Part shown: positions 56,546 to 64,000 of the stretch, piece after piece | Layout: each line of letters opens with the position of its first letter | Position numbering within the stretch: position 1 is the first letter of the stretch | Assembly: GCA_046351555.1 (NCBI GenBank) | Contig: JAXLYI010000018.1 | Location: forward strand, 1 to 64,000 | From: CAISKJ01 sp046351555 | GTDB taxonomy: Bacteria; Myxococcota_A; Polyangia; Polyangiales; Ga0077539 | DNA: 64,000 nucleotides | Direction: 5' to 3' | The notes under the pieces: generated by a model | What the model was told of the DNA's origin: nothing | The model's input: only the letters and a program-made list of their open reading frames with translations | Databases searched by the model: none | Translations under genes and position numbers: made by a program

Positions 56546-57883
56546 GTGGCTGACGAACTGATCAAAGGGCGCTTCGCGCGCGCCGCGGCGCTGGTGAAGC
56601 TGGCGGCGTCGGAGCTGCCGATGGTGGCGGGGCGCGTGCTCCGACGCGACGGCGGTGAGACCCCGGAGGACCTCGAGCGGATGAAGGCCTCGGCGCAGCG
56701 CGCGCTGGAGGTGCTCGGTGATCTCCGCGGCCTCGCGCTGAAGGTCGGGCAGACGGTGTCGTACGTCGACGGGCTGCTGCCGCCCGAGGCGACGGAGGTG
56801 TACCAGAAGGCCCTCGCGCGGTTGCAGTCGGGGGCGCCGACGGTGTCGTTCGACGACATCCGGGTGGAGATCGAGCGGGGCCTCGGGCGACCGCTGGACG
56901 AGGCGTACGTTCGCTTCGAAGAGGCGCCGGTGGCGGCGGCGTCGATCGGGCAGGTTCACCGGGCGTGGGTTCGTGAGGGCGACGGCGAGCGCGCGGTGGC
57001 GGTGAAGGTGCAGTACCCGTCGATCGCGCAGGCGCTGACGAGCGATTTGAAGAACCTCGACGCGCTCCACCCGATGGTGGCGGTGATGGCGCCGGGCGCG
57101 GACACGCGCGGCGGGATGGACGAGGTGATCGAGCACCTGCGCGCCGAGCTCGACTACACGCGCGAGGCCGACAGCCAGGAGCGCTTCCGCGCGCTCACCG
57201 CGGGGTGGGAGGGCGTGGAGGTGGCGCGGGTGCTTCGCTCGCACACCGCGCGCAACGTGCTCACGATGGACTTCATCGACGGACGGTCGATCCGCCAGGT
57301 GGCGGAGGAGGCGCCGCAGGAGTTCCGCGACCGGGTGGGCGTGGCGATCTTCCGCTTCACGCTGGGGCTCGCGCTGGGCAAGGGCATCTTCAACACCGAC
57401 CCGCACCCGGGCAACTACCTCGTGCGCGACGACGGCACGGTGGCCTTCCTCGACTTCGGGAGCGTGAAGGAGATGCCGCCCGAGCTGCACGGGCGGTGGC
57501 GGCACCTCGCGACGCTGCTGGTGACGGGCCAGCTCGAGGCGTGGCGGCGCGAGGGGGCCGAGCTCTTCGGGATGGACGCGATGGACCCGCGGGTGCGCCA
57601 GCGGCACCAGGACTTCATGCTCCAGACGGCGGCGATGGTTCAGCGCGACGAGGAGGTGACCATCGACCGGGCCCTGTTGCGCAAGGCCGTCCACGACGGG
57701 ATGAAGACCGCGAAGGGGATCGCGCAGGACGTGGGCTGGATGCCCTCGCGCGCCAAGACCGCGGCCATCCCGCCGGACTTCGTGATGGCGGGCCGGATGC
57801 AGCTCGGGCTCTTCGCCGTGCTCGCCCACCTGCGGCCGCGCGCCAACTGGAACCGCATCCTCCGCGCCGAGCTCGGGGTGTGA
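56546..57883 (+). CDS. ABC1/AarF (UbiB-like) atypical kinase
   Basis: 445 residues from GTG. The ABC1 signature is clear: LGDLRGLALKVGQTVSYVDG (KxGQ), PVAAASIGQVHRAWV (A-rich loop with GQVH), AVAVKVQYPSIAQ, FNTDPHPGNYLVRDDGTVAFLDFG and the acidic motif before SVKEMPPEL. Members support ubiquinone synthesis or lipid/quinone homeostasis; the substrate is not fixed. No ubiquinone genes lie beside it. It follows the M50 gene closely and is convergent with the kinase gene, 7 bases apart. Confidence 0.92.
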   Translation: MADELIKGRFARAAALVKLAASELPMVAGRVLRRDGGETPEDLERMKASAQRALEVLGDLRGLALKVGQTVSYVDGLLPPEATEVYQKALARLQSGAPTVSFDDIRVEIERGLGRPLDEAYVRFEEAPVAAASIGQVHRAWVREGDGERAVAVKVQYPSIAQALTSDLKNLDALHPMVAVMAPGADTRGGMDEVIEHLRAELDYTREADSQERFRALTAGWEGVEVARVLRSHTARNVLTMDFIDGRSIRQVAEEAPQEFRDRVGVAIFRFTLGLALGKGIFNTDPHPGNYLVRDDGTVAFLDFGSVKEMPPELHGRWRHLATLLVTGQLEAWRREGAELFGMDAMDPRVRQRHQDFMLQTAAMVQRDEEVTIDRALLRKAVHDGMKTAKGIAQDVGWMPSRAKTAAIPPDFVMAGRMQLGLFAVLAHLRPRANWNRILRAELGV

Positions 57884-57890
57884 AGACCCG

Positions 57891-59072
<1,182 letters not shown>

Positions 59073-59137
59073 GGGGCGGATGATGGGTGAAGGCGGCGGG
59101 GTCGCGCAAGGGCGTCGCCGTGGGGGGAGGGTGGGGT

Positions 59138-60316
59138 TCAGAAGGTGGCCACCACGCCGAGGTGCGCGGCGAACTCCTGGTCGACGCCGTTGCGCAGGCC
59201 CGACCAGGTGTAGTGCTGGAGCGAGCTCTTCACCCGCCAGCCCCGGAAGACCGTCACCTGCGTGCCGAGCGTCCAGCGCGACACCGCCGCGGCGGGCTCG
59301 AGCGGGAGCGAGGTGGGCACGTTGCCGATGCGCCGCATGCCGTCCCAGCGGAGCATCACGTCGAGGTTGCGGAGCACCGGGTGCTCGACCTCGACGTACC
59401 ACCCGTCGCGCACGTGGAAGATGCGGTCACCTGCGGTCACGCCGGGCGGGGCGAGCTCGTCGCGGAAGAGCTCGGGCCGCCGCGCGTCCATCTCCGTGCG
59501 GCGGATGAGGTACTCCGCGCGGATGTTGGTTCGGTTGAGCCGCAGGTAGAGGTCGCCGCCGAGCACGAGGTACTCGAGGCGCGCGTCGCGGTCGTAGGCG
59601 CCCCAGAGGGCCGAGGCGCCGAGGGTGAGGTCGACGCGGTCGGCGAGGCGCACGGTGGCGCCGACGCGGCCGCCCACCGAGGGCTGCGAGTTGTTGTCGA
59701 CGACGAAGCCCGTGGTCGAGCGCGACGCGGCGAAGTCGACGTCCGCCGGGTTGGCGTCGAGCGCGCGGAGGCCGGCGACGACGTGGGCGGCGTAGTCGAT
59801 CTGGAGGCGCGGCCCGAGCTCGGCGCGGCCGAAGAGCTCGACGCCGTTGTCGACGTAGGGGGCGGGCAGCACGCTCCGGCCGAAGTCGAAGAAGCGCAAC
59901 ATGCGGCCCATGTCGTAGGGCAGGGGCTTGTCGCTCAGGCGGTGGTTGCCGGGGTCGTGGCGCAGGCCGAACTCGCCGAAGTTGGGCGTGAAGCGGCCGA
60001 CGCGGAGGTTGAGCGCGTCGTGGGCGCGGAGGTCGACGTAGGCCATGCCGAGCTCGAAGCCGTGGCAGCCGAAGCAGGCCTTGGCGGCGCCGGCGACGTG
60101 GTCAGAGAGGTCGACCGCGAGCTTGAGCGAGAACTCCGTGGTGAAGCCGTCGAGCGCGAACGACGACGGCCGGGGATCGCTCCCGCGGAAGGGCGTGAAG
60201 AGGTAGTCGAGCTGGAGCGTGCCGGCGAAGTTGAGGTCGACGGCGCGCGCGGCGACGGGCGCGAGCGCGCCAGCGGCGAGGAGGGCGACCGGGAGGATGC
60301 GGTTGCGCGGGATCAC
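59138..60316 (-). CDS. Outer-membrane barrel-like protein with a haem-c motif
   Basis: 392 residues from GTG, overlapping the cytochrome gene upstream by 4 bases. A signal peptide (ILPVALLAAGALAPVAARA) starts it. The body alternates in beta-barrel style with aromatic girdles (TLQLDYLFTPF, LQIDYAAHVVAGL, LYLRLNRTNIRAEYLIRR, WYVEVEHPVL) and ends VVATF, a barrel-type C-terminal Phe. CFGCH at residues 81-85 is a CxxCH haem site near the N-terminus, so a haem may be carried at the barrel mouth. It is the last gene of a cupredoxin-cytochrome-barrel operon, and it resembles a porin-cytochrome conduit in outline. Confidence 0.75.
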   Translation of the reverse strand: MIPRNRILPVALLAAGALAPVAARAVDLNFAGTLQLDYLFTPFRGSDPRPSSFALDGFTTEFSLKLAVDLSDHVAGAAKACFGCHGFELGMAYVDLRAHDALNLRVGRFTPNFGEFGLRHDPGNHRLSDKPLPYDMGRMLRFFDFGRSVLPAPYVDNGVELFGRAELGPRLQIDYAAHVVAGLRALDANPADVDFAASRSTTGFVVDNNSQPSVGGRVGATVRLADRVDLTLGASALWGAYDRDARLEYLVLGGDLYLRLNRTNIRAEYLIRRTEMDARRPELFRDELAPPGVTAGDRIFHVRDGWYVEVEHPVLRNLDVMLRWDGMRRIGNVPTSLPLEPAAAVSRWTLGTQVTVFRGWRVKSSLQHYTWSGLRNGVDQEFAAHLGVVATF

Positions 60317-60738
60317 GGCGTGGCTCCGGGGGCGGCGGCGTCGGGGGCGGCGGTGACGGCGGCCGCGGGGATGGCGGCGACGGAGTTGGCGACGGTGGCG
60401 TCGGCGACGGCGGGAGGTGCGGCGGCGGGCGCGCGCTGCGACTCGGTGTACCAGGTGAGGAAGCGCACGATCGCGGGCGACTCCTCCAACGAGATGCCGG
60501 AGTTTGGCTGGCGCCGCATGCGCTCGACGTAGCGGACCCAGTGGCGGGGGTCGGTGACGTGCGCGAGCAGCGGCACCGACACCGAGTGGCAGCGCGAGCA
60601 GCGGCGGGAGAAGAGCTCGTGCTCGGCGCGGAGGGAGGCGGGGACGGCCGACGGGTCGAGGCCCTCGCCGCGCTGGATGGTGGCGCACGCGAGCGCGCCG
60701 AGGAGGGCGAGCGCAAGGACGAGCGCGGCGCGGGTCAC
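60313..60738 (-). CDS. Lipoprotein c-type cytochrome
   Basis: 141 residues from ATG. The signal ends in LALLGALACA (lipobox Cys18). Residues ~42-47 hold CSRCHS, a haem-c motif, and VRYVERMRRQPNSGISLEESPAIVRFLTWY supplies the probable distal Met and the C-terminal helix. A Pro/Ala tail of ~35 residues follows. It should be a lipid-anchored monohaem carrier. It overlaps both neighbours by 4 bases (ATGA-like joints), so translation of the three genes is coupled. Confidence 0.85.
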   Translation of the reverse strand: MTRAALVLALALLGALACATIQRGEGLDPSAVPASLRAEHELFSRRCSRCHSVSVPLLAHVTDPRHWVRYVERMRRQPNSGISLEESPAIVRFLTWYTESQRAPAAAPPAVADATVANSVAAIPAAAVTAAPDAAAPGATP

Positions 60739-61178
60739 GGCGCCTCCACGCGGACGACGCCCGTCATCCCCGCCGCCCCGTGCACCGTGCAGAAGTACGG
60801 GAACACCCCGGCCGCAGGGAAGGGCACCTCCGCGCGGTCGCCGCTCATCGTGACGGGGATCGGGTTGCCGGGCGGGTTGGCGGAGGGCGTTCCCTGCACG
60901 CCGGGCGAGAGCGGGTGGACGGAGAACGCGCCCGTGAAGACGACCGACTGCCCCGTGGTGATTCGAATGCAGTTGGGGCTGTAGGAGAAGGGCGTCGCGC
61001 CGACGCCGAAGGTGACCGTGCGCATCGCGGCCGCGGCGCGGCGGTCGACGAAGCGGTCGTCGGTGCAGCCGTGGAAGGTGGGCCCGGCGTCGGAGGCGGC
61101 GTCGCGCGGGGGCGTGTCGGGCGGGGTGAAGTACGCGCAGGCCGGCGCGAGCGCGAGGAGCGCGAGGGGGAGACGCAT
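60735..61178 (-). CDS. Cupredoxin (plastocyanin-like) copper protein
   Basis: 147 residues from ATG; a lipobox (APACAY) suggests a lipid anchor. The copper site is typical type 1: His in FSVHPLSPG, then Cys-x4-His-x4-Met-like FPYFCTVHGAAGM, giving two His, Cys and Met. The fold TTGQSVVFTGAF ... AGVFPYFC is plastocyanin/azurin-like. It begins 7 bases after the kinase stop and overlaps the cytochrome gene, forming the head of the three-gene redox unit. It could pass electrons between periplasm and the barrel protein. Confidence 0.88.
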   Translation of the reverse strand: MRLPLALLALAPACAYFTPPDTPPRDAASDAGPTFHGCTDDRFVDRRAAAAMRTVTFGVGATPFSYSPNCIRITTGQSVVFTGAFSVHPLSPGVQGTPSANPPGNPIPVTMSGDRAEVPFPAAGVFPYFCTVHGAAGMTGVVRVEAP

Positions 61179-61185
61179 GGCGGGG

Positions 61186-62952
61186 TCACCGTTCGGGGCT
61201 GAGCGCGATTTCGAAGCGCGCGGAGTACTCGGTGTCTTCGGCCTCGGGCAGGTCGCCCTGGAAGGCGCCGGAGAGCGACGCGTCGCAGCGGGCGAGCCAC
61301 GACGGGCCGCCCTCGCGCCGCACGCCGTCGAGCCGGCGGTCGCGGACCTCCACGGTCACCGTCACCCGCACCGCGTCGGGCAGCGCGTCGGGCCCGCGCG
61401 ACCTCGCCTCGCGCAGCACACACGCGGCGAGCGCGTCCGCCGCGCGCGACGCCCGGGGCTGGAGGGCGGCCCGCGCCACGCCGCCGCTCGCCGCGAGCCC
61501 CGTCGCCTCGCCGCGCACGCCGCGGAGCTCGGGCGTCGCGGGCGGTGGCGGAGGAGGCGGTGGTGGTGGCGGTGGCGGAGGGGGCGGAGGGGGCGGTGGT
61601 GGCGGCGGTGGCGGGGCGATGGGCTCCGGCGGCGGGGCAGCGGGCGGCGCGACCTGCATGGCCTGCGAGGGTGCGCCCGCGTCGGGCCGGAGCGCGCGGC
61701 GGGCGAGGCGATCGTTCGGGGCCGTACGAACGGGCGCCTCGGGCGTCGCAGGGGGGGACGCGTCGGGCGCGGCGACGATGGGGGGCTGCGGTGTGGGAAG
61801 GGGCGGCTCGGCGCGGTCGGCGGCGAGGACGACGGCGTCGGGGGCGGGCGCGGCGGCGTCCATCGCGGGCGCGGTGGGCGGAGGGGCGTTGCGGCTGAAG
61901 GCGAAGGCCGCGGCGGCGAGGGCCACGGCGACGGCGCCGCCCACGGCGAGGGCGCGCGTGCTCACGGCGCGTGGGGGCTGCGCGGTGACGCCGGAGCTCA
62001 GCGCGGTGGCGCTCACGGGCGTCGCGAGCGGTGCTTGCGGGGCGGGCGCGAGGGACGCGGGCGCGATGACGCCGGGCGCGTTCGGGTCGAGCAGCGCGCG
62101 CAGGGCGGAGCGCATCCCGCGGGCGTCTTGAAAGCGCTCAGCGGGGAGCTTGGCGAGCGACTTGAGCAGGAAGGACTCGACGCGCGGGTCGAGGCCGGGC
62201 ACGTGCTTCGAAGGCGTCGTGGGGAGCTGCGAGAGGTGGGCGACGATCATCCCGACGGCGTTGTCGGACTCGAACGGGCGCGCGCCGGTGACCATCTCGT
62301 AGAGGATCACGCCGCAGGCGTAGAGGTCGGAGCGCGCGTCGACCGGCGCGCCGCGGGCCTGCTCGGGCGAGAGGTACGCGGGGGTGCCGGCGATGGCGCC
62401 GGTGGTGGTGAGCTGCGTGCCGCCGTCGGGCTCGCGCACCATCTTGGCGAGCCCGAAGTCGGCGACCTTCACCGCGTCCTCGCCGCCGCGGTCGAGGAGC
62501 ATGAGGTTCTCGGGCTTGAGGTCGCGGTGGACGACGCCGGCGTCGTGGGCCGCGCCGAGCGCCGCGAGCACCTGGGACATCAGGTCGACGATGCGCGGGA
62601 GCGGGAGCCGGCCCTCGCGCTCCATCAGGCTCTTGAGCGACTCGCCGGGGAGGAGCTCCATGGTCATCCAGGCCGTGCCGTCGGGCTCGGAGCCCACGTC
62701 GAACACCTGGACCACGCCCGGGTGGTCGACCCGCGTCGCCGCCCGCGCCTCGCGCTGGAAGCGCTTGCGGTTGGCCTCCTCCACCGCCACGTGGAGGTGC
62801 AGGATCTTGAACGCCACGCGCCGGTCGAGGTCGAGCTGGCGCGCGCGGTACACGCGCCCCGTCGCGCCGACGCCGAGCAGCGCCTCCAGCTCGTAGCGCT
62901 CGCCGAAGACCCTGCCGAGGAGCGGGTCGAGCTGGGTGTTCTCTCGGGCCAC
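61186..62952 (-). CDS. Ser/Thr protein kinase with polyproline linker and C-terminal extracytoplasmic domain
   Basis: 588 residues from GTG. Kinase at ~18-285: GVGATGRVYRARQ, AFKIL, GVVHRDLKPENLML, DFGLAKMV, PEQARG. A membrane helix (ALAVGGAVAVALAAAAFAF) is near residue 335. The linker contains RTAPNDR (palindrome copy 9) and a run of exactly 25 Pro (residues 447-471). The last ~110 residues form a small domain (RVTVTVEVRDRRLDGVRREGG, LARCDASLSGAFQGD) resembling an AgmX/TonB-C-like or PASTA-free sensor. It lies 7 bases ahead of the cupredoxin operon, which it may control. Confidence 0.9.
   Translation of the reverse strand: MARENTQLDPLLGRVFGERYELEALLGVGATGRVYRARQLDLDRRVAFKILHLHVAVEEANRKRFQREARAATRVDHPGVVQVFDVGSEPDGTAWMTMELLPGESLKSLMEREGRLPLPRIVDLMSQVLAALGAAHDAGVVHRDLKPENLMLLDRGGEDAVKVADFGLAKMVREPDGGTQLTTTGAIAGTPAYLSPEQARGAPVDARSDLYACGVILYEMVTGARPFESDNAVGMIVAHLSQLPTTPSKHVPGLDPRVESFLLKSLAKLPAERFQDARGMRSALRALLDPNAPGVIAPASLAPAPQAPLATPVSATALSSGVTAQPPRAVSTRALAVGGAVAVALAAAAFAFSRNAPPPTAPAMDAAAPAPDAVVLAADRAEPPLPTPQPPIVAAPDASPPATPEAPVRTAPNDRLARRALRPDAGAPSQAMQVAPPAAPPPEPIAPPPPPPPPPPPPPPPPPPPPPPPPPATPELRGVRGEATGLAASGGVARAALQPRASRAADALAACVLREARSRGPDALPDAVRVTVTVEVRDRRLDGVRREGGPSWLARCDASLSGAFQGDLPEAEDTEYSARFEIALSPER
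61540..61614. repeat. Polyproline-coding trinucleotide tract
   Basis: 25 consecutive NGG triplets on the plus strand (CCN proline codons on the minus strand), not one codon repeated but CCG, CCA and CCC mixed. Codon mixing argues for selection on the polyproline peptide rather than simple slippage. It lies in the kinase linker. Confidence 0.85.
61710..61732. repeat. Dispersed palindrome copy 9, inside a kinase gene
   Basis: GATCGTTCGGGGCCGTACG plus AACG. It shares 16 identical bases with copy 2 and encodes RTAPNDR on the minus strand, against DRTAPNHP at copy 2 and RSPNDR at copy 1. Confidence 0.5.
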
Positions 62953-63049
62953 GGGCGCGCGGGCATCATAACGCCCCGGCGCGAGGCGCCCACAAGCGGA
63001 GAAAGCGCCTGTCCGCGGAAAAGCCCGCCGTGGCATCCTCGCGCGCCCG

Positions 63050-63511
63050 ATGGCCCACCACCCCCCCGCGCGCCCCGCGATTCAAGAGAGCGTCGTCCGC
63101 CTGCGCGTCACCTACGCCGAGGTCGACCGCATGGGCTTCCTTCACCACAGCAACCACCTGCGGTGGTTCGAGCGAGGGCGCGAGGAGTTCTGCCGGCGCC
63201 GCGAGGCGGCGTACCGCGAGATGGAGGACGCCGGCGTGCTCGTCGTCGTCGTCGACCTCGCCGTCCAGTACAAGGCCCCCCTGCGCTACGAGGACCTCGC
63301 CGACCTCTCGGTGAAGCTCGTCGAGGTGCGACACGCCTCCATCGCCTTCGAGTACGAGCTCCGCCGCGTCGCCGACGGCGAGCTCGCCGCCGCCGGCCGC
63401 ACCCGCCACGCCTTCGTCACCCGCGAGGGACGCGTCACCCGCGTCGACGAGCGCGTCGCGACGCTCCTCCGCGGCGACGAGACGGTGCGCCGCCGCGGCG
63501 AGGTCGAGTGA
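63050..63511 (+). CDS. Acyl-CoA thioesterase, YbgC/FadM (4HBT) type
   Basis: 153 residues from ATG. The hotdog-fold active motif is YAEVDRMGFLHHSNHLRWFERGREEF (Asp after Val-Asp, HSN), and AVQYKAPLRYEDLADLSVKLVEVRHASIAFEYEL is the family's central strand region. It hydrolyses acyl-CoA esters in the cytoplasm; the chain length is unknown. It is divergent from the kinase gene (98 bases). Confidence 0.9.
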   Translation: MAHHPPARPAIQESVVRLRVTYAEVDRMGFLHHSNHLRWFERGREEFCRRREAAYREMEDAGVLVVVVDLAVQYKAPLRYEDLADLSVKLVEVRHASIAFEYELRRVADGELAAAGRTRHAFVTREGRVTRVDERVATLLRGDETVRRRGEVE

Positions 63512-63601
63512 GCATGTGACATAGCCTGTCCGTCGCCCCGTTGCCAGCGGCGCGCGGCGTGGGCACGATCGCGCTCACCTCACACCGACGGAGAGACGAC
63601 C

Positions 63602-64000
63602 ATGACCCACGCCCTCGCCACCATCGCCAGCACCGCGACCTCGACCCGCCGCCCGCGCGCCGCCGCCTGGGCGCCGCCCCGCGCCACGCCGGGCGCCACC
63701 GTCGCCTCGCTCGAGCGCGCGGTGAGCGCCCGCGGCACCTCGTCGCCGGTGGTGACGGCGGCCGTGGTGCTCGCCCACCTGCGCGGCGCGCTCGCGCGGG
63801 CGGACGTTGGGATGGTGCTGGTCGACGCGCTGCTCGCCGACGCCGCGCCGCGGGCCGCGCTCACCGACGCGCTCGCGATGCTCGGGCCCGAGCGGGGCGT
63901 CGCGCTCCTGCGCCGCGCGCTGCGCAACCTCCGCGACGCCGGCGCGGTGCGCGAGGTGGGCGAGGCGATGGTGGCGCTCGCCTTCCGCGGCGATGACGGT
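63602..64000 (+). CDS. Ala-rich protein, N-terminal part (runs off the window)
   Basis: 133 residues from ATG (GAGACGACC ahead) to the window edge, no stop reached. Ala/Arg/Leu-rich with helix repeats: VVTAAVVLAHLRGALARADVGMVLVDALLADAAPRAALTDALAML and VALLRRALRNLRDAGAVREVGEAMVALAFRG. It is consistent with an alpha-solenoid or HEAT/TPR-like protein. No family can be named from this part. Confidence 0.6.
   Translation, partial: MTHALATIASTATSTRRPRAAAWAPPRATPGATVASLERAVSARGTSSPVVTAAVVLAHLRGALARADVGMVLVDALLADAAPRAALTDALAMLGPERGVALLRRALRNLRDAGAVREVGEAMVALAFRGDDG

Overview
The window is 64 kb of very G+C-rich bacterial chromosome (well above 70% by eye, with strong G/C preference at third codon positions and many GTG starts). 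The gene content points to a deltaproteobacterial/Myxococcota (Polyangia-like) organism. There are four Hanks-type Ser/Thr kinases, several FHA-domain proteins including an FHA-sigma-54 activator and an FHA-GGDEF protein, a pilB-pilT-pilC-pilS pilus block, many Cys-anchored lipoproteins with Asp/Pro/Ala linkers, and the rpoN-hpf-ptsN neighbourhood. The phylum is inferred from this content; no marker gene was compared.

Layout. 1-9.7 kb: cytochrome c fragment, lipoproteins, an IHF/HU protein, an amidohydrolase, a DMT transporter with a DUF362 protein, enolase, a TPR/PEGA protein with an Asp-Pro-repeat lipoprotein, an exported sulfurtransferase and EngB. 9.8-15.2 kb: a TPR-dynamin-like GTPase gene broken by about five frame switches, then rpoN, hpf and ptsN. 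15.3-24.2 kb: vWA lipoprotein, FHA-GGDEF protein, penicillin-binding-type transpeptidase, RNase P RNA (minus strand), a membrane protein, a secreted HEAGH protein and an ECF sigma factor. 24.4-35.9 kb: hydrolase, SDR, YgiQ, a kinase with an extracytoplasmic domain, a J-like/TPR protein, RecQ and an FHA protein. 36-42 kb: pilus motor and sensor genes, then pgsA. 42.7-47 kb: FHA-sigma-54 activator and an envelope-lipid/lipoprotein block. 47-50.2 kb: kinase and PgeF.

50.2-55.7 kb is the accessory region. It holds an Rpn-type PD-(D/E)XK protein, a 228-bp element made of two ~75-bp inverted arms, an array of CTGAT/ATCAG half-sites in stacked hairpins, about 1 kb without a clear gene, and a visibly A+T-richer metallophosphoesterase gene with an unrecognised N-terminal domain, followed by a DUF4272-like gene. 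55.8-64 kb returns to host-like sequence: M50 protease, ABC1/AarF kinase, two Ser/Thr kinases, a tightly overlapping cupredoxin/cytochrome c/haem-motif barrel operon, a thioesterase and a truncated gene.

The observations most worth following are: (1) a short imperfect palindrome (GATSGTTCG...CCGAAC) found at about nine places, including in-frame inside protein linkers; (2) the 228-bp inverted element beside the Rpn-type gene; (3) the CTGAT half-site array; (4) the transferred metallophosphoesterase; (5) the cupredoxin/cytochrome/barrel operon behind a Ser/Thr kinase. All start sites and family calls come from reading the sequence; no database search was possible.
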